59,374 nt of DNA from Ornithinibacillus californiensis (GTDB lineage: Bacteria > Bacillota > Bacilli > Bacillales > Amphibacillaceae), in the NCBI RefSeq assembly GCF_001038485.1, contig NZ_LDUE01000009.1, positions 1 to 59,374 on the forward strand, in the 5' to 3' direction. Shown piece by piece: positions 35,298 through 44,357 of the stretch (the stretch's first letter is position 1; the number at the start of each line of letters is the position of its first letter). The notes under the pieces were generated by a model. That model saw only the letters and a list, made by a program, of their open reading frames with translations, did no database searches and was not told where the DNA came from. The position numbers and the translations under genes are program-made.

Positions 35298-35972
35298 ATG
35301 ATTTCTGGAGAACAATTAAACCAGATAAAGCAAGATTTAATAGCTCGGCAAAATGAATTGATTAATCATGTTCAGGATCATTATGGGATGGCTACAGAAT
35401 TCCCCAAAGAATCAATGAGTGAGTTATCGAATTATGACAATCACCCTGCTGATCTTGGAACAGAACTGTATGAAAGGGAAAAGGACCTTGCCCTAAATGA
35501 ACATGCAGAGAAAGAACTAGAGGAAATAAATGAAGCCCTTCATGCATTAGAACAAGGAACATATGGCATATGCAGGGAATGTGGAAGTGATATTCCATAT
35601 GAGCGATTACAAGCGGTACCTACTACTGACCGATGCATCAATCATGCGAGTAGCGATACTTTCGAACGGAAACGAACAGTCGAGGAAGAGGTATTTAGCC
35701 CAAATATAAATCCTGATGAAGTTACCAATGAGGAACAAGTTGGTTATGATGCAGAGGATACCTGGCAAGAGGTTAGCCGGTACGGAACATCAGAGACAAC
35801 AGCTGATTTTTACGATGACCAAGATAATTACGATGAGATGTATCCAAACAGTGACGAGAACGTAGGAAGCGTGGAAGATATAGAAGGCTTTGTTGCTGCT
35901 GACCAACATGGTAAATTTATCGGAGTAACACCGAATCATGATAAATATGAAGAAAGATTAGACCAAGATTAA
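35298..35972 (+). CDS. yteA: YteA-type DksA/TraR zinc-finger protein
   Basis: This 224-residue protein has an N-terminal coiled-coil-like region (about 1-90) and a DksA-type finger, CRECGSDIPYERLQAVPTTDRCINH near residues 98-122. The fourth ligand is His rather than Cys. A long acidic C-terminal part follows. The family (YteA/YocK) is found in spore-forming bacilli; a regulatory role at RNA polymerase is assumed from DksA but not shown. The gene follows AGAAGGAGG and stands alone. Confidence 0.82.
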   Translation: MISGEQLNQIKQDLIARQNELINHVQDHYGMATEFPKESMSELSNYDNHPADLGTELYEREKDLALNEHAEKELEEINEALHALEQGTYGICRECGSDIPYERLQAVPTTDRCINHASSDTFERKRTVEEEVFSPNINPDEVTNEEQVGYDAEDTWQEVSRYGTSETTADFYDDQDNYDEMYPNSDENVGSVEDIEGFVAADQHGKFIGVTPNHDKYEERLDQD

Positions 35973-36062
35973 GTGGTAGTACACAACAATCCCCATTTGT
36001 TGTGTACTATTTTTTTCCGAAACTTTTAGCCAATTGTAATCGTATGTATATTAAGGAGCGTG

Positions 36063-36275
36063 ATGACTATGAGCGAGACAAAAGGATGTATTAAGTGTGG
36101 CAGCCTAGATGCTGCTAAAAAGGAAGTAGCCATGACAGGTACTGGATTATCAAAGATGTTCGATATCCAAAATAATCAATTTATCGTAGTATACTGTAAA
36201 AACTGCGGTTACTCAGAATTCTATAACAAACAAAGCTCAACTGGTAGTAACATACTGGATTTATTCTTCGGTTAA
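36063..36275 (+). CDS. zinc-ribbon nucleic-acid-binding protein (DUF2082-like)
   Basis: This protein of about 70 residues has two CxxC pairs, CIKCGS near the start and CKNCGYSE near residue 46. The linker TGTGLSKMFDIQNNQFIVVYC is typical of the DUF2082 family annotated as zinc-ribbon nucleic-acid-binding. Starts at 36063 (4 bases after AAGGAG) and 36069 (10 bases after) are both possible. Repeat R5 begins at its stop codon. Confidence 0.8.
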   Translation: MTMSETKGCIKCGSLDAAKKEVAMTGTGLSKMFDIQNNQFIVVYCKNCGYSEFYNKQSSTGSNILDLFFG

Positions 36276-36589
36276 GTGGAAAAAGGTTGGAAAGTTTATT
36301 TTAGTATAAATAAGATTCGAACTATTATAATTAGTGCATCATATCCGCTCCGGAAATATACTCCGCTTTCCGTGGGCGGCTGGTGAGCCAGGCTACTACT
36401 TGAATAGGCTTCCTTGCTGCCTTGCACCGAGGAAGCCTTCTTCGTAGCGTTACTCGTAGACGCAGGTGCATCTTTGCGGGGTCTCACCGATGCCTATCCT
36501 CCCACTGGAGTCTCCGTATATTTCCGGAGCTAATGTGTTAAATTATTCGTTTACTTAACTTCTACTTTCGGTTATGACCCAACCACTTA
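36273..36589. repeat. dispersed hairpin repeat R5 (subfamily A, long inner arm)
   Basis: Perfect 15-bp arms GCTCCGGAAATATAC (36347-36361) and GTATATTTCCGGAGC (36516-36530) enclose the CCGTGGG/CCCACTGG and GGTGAG/CTCACC stems and the long inner arm shared with R1 and R7. Flanks resemble those of R2. Outer ends TAAGTGG and CCACTTA overlap the stop codons of the two convergent neighbours, so the element fills the whole intergenic gap. Confidence 0.9.
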
Positions 36590-37429
36590 GTTCAGGAAAT
36601 AAAATAATTCTCCTATAACCCGTCCAAATAAGGAATTTGAAAATAGTACAATTAGTAATAGCTCAGTAAAATAAAGCCCTAATAACGTATAAATTTTATC
36701 TAATCCGGAGCCTTCTTTTTCAAAAAGAATCAACGTTGGAACGACAAAAATGGGTCCCAAGATACCTATAGTTAGTAGAATGCTTGGCAGTATCGGCAAT
36801 TGACCAATGGAAAGGATTACACCTGCTACAAATAGTAATCCAAATGGAAGCAAATACGCACCATATTTACCAATGACATCTGCAAAGGATAATTCTACCT
36901 TCGTGATTTTAGTAGCAGCGTATGTTAGAGAAACAAAACCTGCAAATAAAATAATGAGTAATATAAGTGGTACAATGAACTCGTAAAATACAGACGGTAC
37001 TGCCATAAACCACCTTGATCTTGAGTAAAGAGCAGCTGGTAAAAACACACTTAAGGAAATAACTAAAGCAAAAGCAATGATTGTTATGATTGCGGAATAC
37101 ATGTCATGATGATTGGCTTTTTTGGCCATGCTAGGTTTTTTGATTAACGTCATGAAAAAGTGACCAAAATTAGTGAAAATAGTGGCAAACTGGTCGGAGA
37201 AATCCTTCTTTTTCTCTTGGTGCTTTTGCTCACCCTGAGACTGAGAGGAATTGATAGGTTGTATAATTTCTTGTTCGGAATATCCTTCATCCTCTGTTAG
37301 TGGTGACTCTAACTCGTCCTCTGCATGTGATGTTTCTTCCATTGGATGCTCCATTACTTCCATTGACGCACCACAATGGCTACAAAATTTTCCTTCTACC
37401 GTTACATGGCCACAATGTTGGCATTTCAT
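36587..37429 (-). CDS. zinc-ribbon membrane protein
   Basis: This 280-residue protein begins with a zinc ribbon (CQHCGHVTVEGKFCSHCG, residues 3-20). An acidic, disordered linker rich in Glu and Gln follows, and then five or six membrane helices from about residue 110. Such zinc-ribbon plus Yip1-like membrane proteins are common in Firmicutes and uncharacterised. A role in stress sensing or membrane trafficking is only a guess. GGAGTGG precedes the ATG. It lies downstream of htrB on the same strand, with a terminator between. Confidence 0.72.
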   Translation of the reverse strand: MKCQHCGHVTVEGKFCSHCGASMEVMEHPMEETSHAEDELESPLTEDEGYSEQEIIQPINSSQSQGEQKHQEKKKDFSDQFATIFTNFGHFFMTLIKKPSMAKKANHHDMYSAIITIIAFALVISLSVFLPAALYSRSRWFMAVPSVFYEFIVPLILLIILFAGFVSLTYAATKITKVELSFADVIGKYGAYLLPFGLLFVAGVILSIGQLPILPSILLTIGILGPIFVVPTLILFEKEGSGLDKIYTLLGLYFTELLLIVLFSNSLFGRVIGELFYFLN

Positions 37430-37508
37430 AAGACCACTCCATTCTTTCTTTCGATAAATAAATCATACTATAAATCAATTTGTACAATAAAGGATAAGCA
37501 TTTAAACC

Positions 37509-37540
37509 AAAAAAAGAAGGGGGGAGGAACCCTTCTTTTG
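37509..37540 (-). terminator. terminator after htrB
   Basis: On the minus strand AGAAGGG pairs with CCTTCT over a short C-rich loop and is followed by TTTTTTTGG. It separates htrB from the zinc-ribbon gene. Confidence 0.75.
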
Positions 37541-37545
37541 GCACT

Positions 37546-38844
37546 TTATTCATATCTTTCCGTTAGTTTAAGATCAATCATTTGTTTTTTGCCATTTCGA
37601 TAAATTTCAAGTTTCACGGTATCTCCTACTTGTGTCTCCGTATACATATATTTTCTTAATTCTAGCGCAGTTGGTGTTTCGTGATCATTTATTTTAGTAA
37701 TGACATCAAACTGTTGAAGCCCGGCTTCATCTGCTGGAGACCCAGGTTCTATACTTGCAACAACCATTCCGTGATCAATGCCTTCTGGCAGGTTGATATT
37801 ATGTCGGTATTGCATAGGTACTTGGTTAATAGTAGCCATACTAATTCCGATAAATGGTCGTTGTACCTTCCCGTTTGTTTCGAGTTGTTCCATAATTGGT
37901 AGTGCTGCATCAATTGGAATTGCAAAACCAATACCTTCTACTTGTGTACTTGCAATCTTCATCGAGTTAATTCCAATAACCTCTCCATTCGAATCAACTA
38001 AAGCACCACCACTATTACCAGGGTTAATCGCTGCATCTGTCTGAATGACCTCTGTAATCCAATCCGCAACCATATCTCCATTTGTATCGATTGATACGGA
38101 ACGTTCAAGGCCGCTAATGATACCTTTTGTTAATGAGTTAGCAAATTCAATTCCAAGTGGGTTTCCAATAGCAAATACGGTTTCACCAACTTGCTTTCCT
38201 TCCGTTGTGCCAAAGGTTGCAACACGATTAACCTTATCACCGTCTATTTCTAGAACAGCTAAGTCGGTTAATTGGTCTGACCCAAGAACTTTGGCAGTAA
38301 CACGTTCACCATTCGATAAGACCACTTCCACCTGCTCAGCACCATCGACCACATGATGATTGGTTACGACATATGCTTTTCCATCTTCTTTTTTATAAAT
38401 AATCCCCGATCCAGTACCTGCTTCTTGGCTATTTGTCCAGATGCTTTGTCTTTGTAAGTTAGTAACCCCAACTACTGCTTCCGAAACTTCTGCTAGGTTT
38501 GTCGAGTTTTCCGCATCCTCCGAAGCCATTGTAGTTATAATTTCTGGTTGGGATTGATTGCTTTCATTTGCAGAAACCTCAGCGTTCGGACTTTCAAAAG
38601 GTAATATATTGTTTGTAAGTAACAATAAAAATATAGCTACAGGAATTAACCCACCTAGGATTCCAAAGAAAAACGCTTTAACACTAGATGGTCCTTTCGC
38701 TTTTTCTTTTTTCTTTAGTTTCTCCTTGGGTTTTGTTAGTCCAGGATCATCGTTCACTGCCGATTGGAAGTTTGTATGTTCACTCTGCAATGAATGTTCT
38801 TGATTATTTTGTTCTGGTAGCTTTTGTTCATCATTATGTTCCAT
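37546..38844 (-). CDS. htrB: HtrA-family membrane serine protease HtrB
   Basis: This 432-residue DegP/HtrA protease is anchored by one N-terminal helix (VKAFFFGILGGLIPVAIFLLLL), with the catalytic domain outside the membrane. The triad is His in YVVTNHHVVDGA, Asp in LTDLAVLEI, and Ser in INPGNSGGALVD. A single PDZ domain follows (GSPADEAGLQQFDVITKIND). It degrades or refolds misfolded secreted proteins. The divergent cssRS genes encode the secretion-stress regulators known to induce htrA/htrB in B. subtilis. The second ATG (38844) has better spacing to AAGGGTGA. Confidence 0.92.
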   Translation of the reverse strand: MEHNDEQKLPEQNNQEHSLQSEHTNFQSAVNDDPGLTKPKEKLKKKEKAKGPSSVKAFFFGILGGLIPVAIFLLLLTNNILPFESPNAEVSANESNQSQPEIITTMASEDAENSTNLAEVSEAVVGVTNLQRQSIWTNSQEAGTGSGIIYKKEDGKAYVVTNHHVVDGAEQVEVVLSNGERVTAKVLGSDQLTDLAVLEIDGDKVNRVATFGTTEGKQVGETVFAIGNPLGIEFANSLTKGIISGLERSVSIDTNGDMVADWITEVIQTDAAINPGNSGGALVDSNGEVIGINSMKIASTQVEGIGFAIPIDAALPIMEQLETNGKVQRPFIGISMATINQVPMQYRHNINLPEGIDHGMVVASIEPGSPADEAGLQQFDVITKINDHETPTALELRKYMYTETQVGDTVKLEIYRNGKKQMIDLKLTERYE

Positions 38845-39033
38845 AAACATTCACCCTTTCAAATTCTTGTATATATAGCATATCCACTAGCGTCGGAATA
38901 GCTTTGGTATAATTGTGGAATAAATGTGTAAATAAGCGAAATGAGAGTTTCTAACCTTTTTTTTTAGGATAAAACAGTATAAAATTTTCTATGTATAGAT
39001 TATTAGAAAAATAAGGTAAAAGTGGTGAGAGTT
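38845..39033. promoter_or_regulatory. divergent htrB / cssR control region
   Basis: The 189-base spacer must contain both promoters and the CssR sites. Visible are TATATATAGCATA close to the htrB start, TTGGTATAATTG around 38902-38917, and an AT-rich tract near cssR. I cannot define a CssR box with confidence. Confidence 0.5.
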
Positions 39034-39723
39034 ATGAATTACCATATAGCAGTTATTGAGGACGATCCAAATATCCAAAATATCGTTTCGGCATTCTTGA
39101 AAAAAGAAGGCTATGAAGTAACAGTTATGGATTCTGCGGAGAAAGGGATCAAGCTGTGGAATACTAACCCACCGGACATGTGGATTGTGGATATTATGCT
39201 TCCAGGAATGGATGGCTATGAATTTTGTAAACAAATTAGAAATGAGAGTGAAGTGCCGATTATTATCGTCTCTGCTAAGGATGAAGAGATTGATAAAATA
39301 CTTGGGTTAGAGCTAGGCGGGGATGATTATTTAACAAAGCCATTTAGCCCTAGAGAGCTTATCGCTCGCATCAAACGTATTTTCAAACGGTACCGTCCAG
39401 AAGAAAGAAAACAAAGTACAGAATCCGACCAACTAGTTATTGAAGAGTTAGTTATAAATCGTGATGATCGACGCGTATTTTGGACTGGAGAGGAAAAGGA
39501 TGTAACAACAAAGGAATTTGATATGCTGCTGTTATTTGCAGAAAACGTTAATCGTGCGTTTTCAAGGGAAGAATTGTTACTACGCGTTTGGGGAGAAGAC
39601 TATTTTGGTAGTGATCGAGCAGTGGATGATCTAGTAAAAAGAATTCGCAAAAAATTTCAGGACCTACCTCTTGAGACAGTATGGGGCTTTGGTTACCGAT
39701 TACGTGATAAAGAGGAATCCTAA
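39034..39723 (+). CDS. cssR: secretion-stress response regulator CssR
   Basis: This 229-residue OmpR-family response regulator has its phospho-acceptor Asp in WIVDIMLPGMDG (about residue 51), the acidic pair in IEDDPN, and Lys in DYLTKPFSPRELIARIK. The C-terminal winged helix includes RAFSREELLLRVWGEDYFGSDRAVDDLVKRIRKKF. ATG 39034 follows GGTGAG; the GTG codons upstream belong to the ribosome-binding site. Placement next to cssS and opposite htrB matches the B. subtilis secretion-stress locus. Confidence 0.9.
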   Translation: MNYHIAVIEDDPNIQNIVSAFLKKEGYEVTVMDSAEKGIKLWNTNPPDMWIVDIMLPGMDGYEFCKQIRNESEVPIIIVSAKDEEIDKILGLELGGDDYLTKPFSPRELIARIKRIFKRYRPEERKQSTESDQLVIEELVINRDDRRVFWTGEEKDVTTKEFDMLLLFAENVNRAFSREELLLRVWGEDYFGSDRAVDDLVKRIRKKFQDLPLETVWGFGYRLRDKEES

Positions 39724-41066
39724 TGAAGCTACAATACCAGTTGAATGCAGCATTTACGGCACTGCTTCTCATCATCATGGCTGTAACGGGCTATGTTATT
39801 TATTCTCTCATCCTAAATGTTCTAATACAGGATGAACAAAGGCAGTTAGAACAAAAAGGGGAGATATTAGTTAGTGTCTTAGATGAAGCATTTATTTCAA
39901 GAGAAAATCTAATTGGTTTTAATGAATTTTTGGAAGAACAAGATTTACAGCTTTTCTTGTATGATCGTGGACAGAATTCGGTCCTATTCTCTACTTTACC
40001 AACCCCTGTCGTAACAGGCCTATTTATGAACAATGACTTCAGTGATACGAATGAAGAGCTTTGGGCATATGGGAACGAAAAGTTCGTGACATCCCGTATT
40101 CTTTTTGTTCCTAAAAGTCTTGGGCTAGAATTAATTCTTTTAACTCCTTTACAGGACCTACAGATGGTTCAGCAAGATTTCATACAAAGAATGTTAATCG
40201 TTTTTATCATTGGGGCAATTGTTGCAATAGGGCTTAGCTATTTTCTAACGAGAAAGTTAGTAACACCTTTAACAAGCTTGAAGTATCAACTGAAGAAAAT
40301 AGAAAAGAGAGACTTTACGAAAATAGAACCGATTCGAGCAACAGGTGAGGTCAAAGAGGTTGCTCAAAGTGTCTATGATATGGCTAATGAATTACAGCGA
40401 TATATTAATTCACAGCAGACCTTCTTCCAAAATGCTAGTCATGAATTAAAAACACCTTTAATGACTATTCAAGGGTATGCAGAAGGAATTAAAGAGGGAG
40501 TATTTGATGAGCAGGATAAAGAAAAAGGGTTAGAGGTTATTGTTTCCGAGGTGAATCGGTTAAAGAAGATAATTAATGAAATGATTCTACTTGCTAAGCT
40601 GGAGAGTGAGGAAAAATCGTATCGTAAGGAAACGATTTTGTTATCCCATTTAATTGATAAAGTAAGGGAACGTGCATTGCCAATTTCTGCTGAAAAAGGG
40701 TTAGACATACAGATCGATGTTCAGGAAAGTATTGAAATAATTGGAGATGAAGAAAGATTACTTCGAGCACTACTGAATCTGGCATTTAATGGAATCAGGC
40801 ACGGACATAGTATGCTTCTTCTTACTGCGACCCAAAATAATGGACAAATACAGATTATTGTAGAAGATGATGGCGAAGGAATATCAGAAGACCTTATCCC
40901 ACATATTTTTCACCGATTTGTGAAAGGTAAGAGTGGAGAAACAGGTCTAGGGCTAGCGATAGCCAGAGCTATCATAGAACAGTCAGGTGGAAAAATAGAA
41001 GTTGGAAAATCAACATTAGGTGGTGCAAAATTCACTCTTATTTTTCCGTCCATGACCAAGGAATAG
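39723..41066 (+). CDS. cssS: secretion-stress sensor histidine kinase CssS
   Basis: This 447-residue sensor kinase has a helix at residues 7-30, an extracellular domain of about 120 residues, a second helix (MLIVFIIGAIVAIGLSYFL) and a HAMP linker. The H box is FFQNASHELKTPLMTIQGYAEG, and ATP-binding N/G boxes follow (LLNLAFNGIRHG, VEDDGEGI, TGLGLAIARAI). The outside domain should detect misfolded exported proteins. Its start overlaps the cssR stop (TAATG). Confidence 0.9.
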   Translation: MKLQYQLNAAFTALLLIIMAVTGYVIYSLILNVLIQDEQRQLEQKGEILVSVLDEAFISRENLIGFNEFLEEQDLQLFLYDRGQNSVLFSTLPTPVVTGLFMNNDFSDTNEELWAYGNEKFVTSRILFVPKSLGLELILLTPLQDLQMVQQDFIQRMLIVFIIGAIVAIGLSYFLTRKLVTPLTSLKYQLKKIEKRDFTKIEPIRATGEVKEVAQSVYDMANELQRYINSQQTFFQNASHELKTPLMTIQGYAEGIKEGVFDEQDKEKGLEVIVSEVNRLKKIINEMILLAKLESEEKSYRKETILLSHLIDKVRERALPISAEKGLDIQIDVQESIEIIGDEERLLRALLNLAFNGIRHGHSMLLLTATQNNGQIQIIVEDDGEGISEDLIPHIFHRFVKGKSGETGLGLAIARAIIEQSGGKIEVGKSTLGGAKFTLIFPSMTKE

Positions 41067-41164
41067 TAAATCTGTATAAAATTTAAATAATAATAAGACA
41101 CAAGTCGACATTTGTGATATAATTGTCTAGTTTCATTCTAGTCGGAGATAAGAGGAGCGAACTT

Positions 41165-42994
41165 ATGCAATTAAGAGAAGATATACGTAACATCGCAATT
41201 ATTGCTCACGTTGACCATGGTAAAACGACATTAGTCGACCAGTTACTAAAGTATTCTGGTACATTCCGTGAAAATGAGCAAGTTGACGAACGTATGATGG
41301 ATTCCAATGATATTGAGCGTGAACGTGGAATTACAATTTTAGCAAAAAATACAGCAATCAGCTATGAAGATAAAAGAATTAACATCTTAGATACACCAGG
41401 GCATGCTGACTTCGGTGGAGAAGTGGAACGAATCCTGAAAATGGTGGATGGCGTTGCACTAGTGGTTGATGCCTATGAAGGAACGATGCCACAAACTCGA
41501 TTCGTGTTAAAGAAAGCTCTTGAGCAAAAATTAACACCAATCGTTGTATTAAACAAAATTGACCGTCCGAATGCGAGACCAGCAGAGGTAGTCGATGAAG
41601 TATTAGATTTATTTATTGAATTAGGAGCGGATGATGAGCAACTTGAATTCCCTGTTGTGTATGCATCAGCACTTAATGGAACTTCAGGCTATGAGCCAGA
41701 GGGTCAGCAAGAAACGATGGATCCAATTTTCCAAACGATTATTAAGCATATTCCTGCACCAGTGGATAATGCTTCCGAGCCATTACAATTCCAAGTAACA
41801 TTACTGGATTATAATGACTATGTTGGTCGTATTGGGGTTGGACGCGTTGTCCGTGGAACGATTAAGGTAGGACAACAAGTAGTTGTACTTCAAAAAGACG
41901 GTAAACAAAAGAACTTCCGTATTAGTAAATTATTCGGATTCTTTGGTTTAAAGCGTATAGAAATTGAAGAAGCGATAGCAGGTGATATTGTTGCTATCTC
42001 AGGACTTGAGGATCTAAACGTTGGAGATACAATTTGTCCACAAGATCATCCAGATCCACTTCCAATTTTACACATCGATGAACCTACGCTACAGATGACT
42101 TTTGTAACAAACAACAGTCCGTTTGCTGGGCGTGAAGGTAAGTACATTACCTCTCGTAAAATTGAGGAACGTTTATTGAAGCAACTTGAGACAGATGTGA
42201 GCTTACGTGTTGATCCAACAGAATCTCCGGATGCTTGGATTGTTTCTGGTCGTGGAGAATTACACTTATCAATCTTAATTGAGAATATGCGCCGTGAAGG
42301 TTATGAACTACAATTGTCAAAACCTAAGGTTATTCTAAAAGAGATTGATGGTGTACTATGTGAACCTGTTGAGCGTGTGCAAGTTGATGTTCCCGAAGAA
42401 CATACAGGTTCTGTCATGGAATCACTTGGTGCACGTAAAGGTGAAATGCTTGATATGGTTAACCAAGGTACCGGTCAAGTTCGTTTAGAATTCAAAGTAC
42501 CTTCTCGTGGTTTAATCGGTTACTCCACAGAGTTTATGTCACAAACACGTGGGTATGGAATTATCAACCATACGTTTGAGGCATATGAGCCTGTCATCAA
42601 AGGTCAAGTTGGTGGAAGACGTCAAGGTGTGCTTGTAGCTCTAGAGAACGGTAAAGCTTCTTCCTACGGTATCATGAATCTAGAAGACCGAGGAATTATC
42701 TTTGTTGATCCTGGTACAGAAGTATATGCTGGTATGATTGTTGGAGAACATAATCGTGAGAACGACTTAACTGTTAATATCACGAAAGAGAAACATCTAA
42801 CCAACGTTCGTTCAGCTACGAAAGACCAAACATCAACAATCCGTAAAACAAGAACGATGTCACTTGAAGAAGCTATCGAATACTTGAACGACGATGAGTA
42901 CTGTGAGGTAACTCCAGAATCAATCAGACTTCGTAAAAAAATCTTAAACAAAAACGAACGTGAAAAAGCAGCTAAACGCGAAAAATTAGTATAA
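41165..42994 (+). CDS. typA: ribosome-associated GTPase TypA/BipA
   Basis: This is a translational GTPase of 609 residues from ATG 41165 ([28 protein letters not shown]), with AGGAG upstream. The frame upstream of this start is not conserved. G motifs: G1 [10 protein letters not shown]2 RGITI, G3 [12 protein letters not shown]4 NKIDRP. EF-G-like domains and the BipA-specific C-terminal domain follow. It assists 50S assembly and growth at low temperature. It is preceded by cssS and followed by a strong terminator. Confidence 0.97.
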   Translation: MQLREDIRNIAIIAHVDHGKTTLVDQLLKYSGTFRENEQVDERMMDSNDIERERGITILAKNTAISYEDKRINILDTPGHADFGGEVERILKMVDGVALVVDAYEGTMPQTRFVLKKALEQKLTPIVVLNKIDRPNARPAEVVDEVLDLFIELGADDEQLEFPVVYASALNGTSGYEPEGQQETMDPIFQTIIKHIPAPVDNASEPLQFQVTLLDYNDYVGRIGVGRVVRGTIKVGQQVVVLQKDGKQKNFRISKLFGFFGLKRIEIEEAIAGDIVAISGLEDLNVGDTICPQDHPDPLPILHIDEPTLQMTFVTNNSPFAGREGKYITSRKIEERLLKQLETDVSLRVDPTESPDAWIVSGRGELHLSILIENMRREGYELQLSKPKVILKEIDGVLCEPVERVQVDVPEEHTGSVMESLGARKGEMLDMVNQGTGQVRLEFKVPSRGLIGYSTEFMSQTRGYGIINHTFEAYEPVIKGQVGGRRQGVLVALENGKASSYGIMNLEDRGIIFVDPGTEVYAGMIVGEHNRENDLTVNITKEKHLTNVRSATKDQTSTIRKTRTMSLEEAIEYLNDDEYCEVTPESIRLRKKILNKNEREKAAKREKLV

Positions 42995-43002
42995 ACATCA
43001 GG

Positions 43003-43046
43003 AAGGATACTTAAAGGGGACTGACCCCTCTAAGTATCCTTTTTTA
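43003..43046 (+). terminator. terminator after typA
   Basis: AAGGATACTTA pairs perfectly with TAAGTATCCTT, followed by TTTTTAG. The loop holds GGGGACTGACCCC (43016-43028), which can itself pair and recurs in the ehuB-ehuC terminator. Confidence 0.92.
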
Positions 43047-43135
43047 GTAACCAATACGATTGTATGAAAATGAATTTATATTATTTACAAAACTGATCTA
43101 AAATGTAGCTAAATACGCTAATAGGAGGAATCACC

Positions 43136-44206
43136 ATTCGGAAACTATTTGCTTTTGCGATTATCTCTCTCTTGTTCGGTTGCTCAGATAATGAAAGTGA
43201 TAATATGGGGCCAACCAAATTAATGGTTAATCAAGCTGATTATGATGTTATTGCTACAAAACTTATCGAGCCTTGGGAGATTGAAGAAGTAGGAGAAAGC
43301 ATCTTTATCAGTGAAAGAAATGGATCAATTGTGGAGATAAAGAATAACAATATTACTCGACTCCCTGTGTTGTTAGATAAGGATTTATCCAGTCAACCGG
43401 AAGCAGGATTATTAGGTTTAGCCTTTCCCCACAACTTTTCTAATCTTGCCTATGCTTATTATTCCTATGTGGAGAATAATGAATTTTATCAAAGGGTAGT
43501 TGAAATAATGCGAACTGAAGAGCGTTGGGAGGAAAGTGGCGTCCTTATCGACCGCATTCCTGGAGGGCAGTTTCATCAAGGGGGACGAATTGAAATCGGC
43601 CCAGATCAGAAGCTATACATTACTACTGGTGATGCAACAATACCAGAATTAGCCCAAGATCCAACGAGTCTAGCGGGGAAAATTATCCGAATGAATTTGG
43701 ATGCTACAGTCCCAGCTGACAATCCATTTCCTAACAGCTATGTTTATTCGCTTGGACATCGGAATCCACAAGGCTTAGCTTGGGATGATGACGGAAATTT
43801 ATATGCCACAGAGCATGGTCCTAGTGCACATGATGAAATCAATTTAATAAAAGTTGGAAAAAATTATGGTTGGCCAATTATTATCGGAGACGAGACCAAA
43901 GAAGGAATGGAAACACCAGTTGTACATTCCCAAGAGAATACATGGGCACCTTCAGGCATGACTTACATTGACGGAGGTTTCTATTTTGCATCTCTAAGAG
44001 GAGAAGGTATTCGCCTTTTTAACCCAAACTCAAAAGAGGTAACACTAATCTTCTCGGATGTAGGACGAATTCGTGATGTGTTAGCGACAGAAGATGGTTT
44101 GTATGCCATCACCAATAATACGGATGGGCGAGGGAATCCATCAGAAGGTGATGACCGATTATTATTTATTCCTAGAGCTGTGCTACAAGAGCTTCTTTCT
44201 ATGTGA
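43136..44206 (+). CDS. PQQ-type sugar dehydrogenase lipoprotein with ATT start
   Basis: This beta-propeller of the GDSH/YliI-type soluble aldose dehydrogenase family has about 356 residues. Motifs are AGLLGLAFP, GGQFHQGGRIEIGPDQKLYITTGD, SLGHRNPQGLAWDDDGNLYATEHGPSAHDEIN and NYGWPII. The only start that keeps the signal peptide (RKLFAFAIISLLFGC, lipobox LFGC) is ATT at 43136, exactly 7 bases after a perfect AGGAGG. The frame is closed by TAG at 43106, and no ATG, GTG or TTG occurs before the ATT. A TTG at 43172 would delete the signal and has no ribosome-binding site. Confidence 0.85.
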   Translation: MRKLFAFAIISLLFGCSDNESDNMGPTKLMVNQADYDVIATKLIEPWEIEEVGESIFISERNGSIVEIKNNNITRLPVLLDKDLSSQPEAGLLGLAFPHNFSNLAYAYYSYVENNEFYQRVVEIMRTEERWEESGVLIDRIPGGQFHQGGRIEIGPDQKLYITTGDATIPELAQDPTSLAGKIIRMNLDATVPADNPFPNSYVYSLGHRNPQGLAWDDDGNLYATEHGPSAHDEINLIKVGKNYGWPIIIGDETKEGMETPVVHSQENTWAPSGMTYIDGGFYFASLRGEGIRLFNPNSKEVTLIFSDVGRIRDVLATEDGLYAITNNTDGRGNPSEGDDRLLFIPRAVLQELLSM

Positions 44207-44275
44207 GGGAGTTCTTTTTTTGATTTTTGGTAATGGCAATTTCATTTAAGGAGAACATAAAAAGACGAGTAAGTT

Positions 44276-44336
44276 TGTAAACCTTTACAAAACCTGTATA
44301 TACAAGTTATACTGAATTAGTCAACATGTATATACA
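44276..44336 (+). promoter_or_regulatory. tre promoter with CcpA cre site and two TreR operators
   Basis: TTTACA (44284-44289), 18 bases and TATACT (44308-44313) form the promoter. A near-consensus cre, TGTAAACCTTTACA (44276-44289), overlaps the -35 element and lies in the perfect dyad TTTGTAAACCTTTACAAA. Two TreR-type palindromes TGTATATACA lie at 44295-44304, in the spacer, and 44327-44336. They are 32 bp apart, about three helical turns. This predicts glucose repression by CcpA and induction by trehalose-6-phosphate through TreR. Confidence 0.88.
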
Positions 44337-44357
44337 AGTAGAAAGGAAGTTTCTCCT

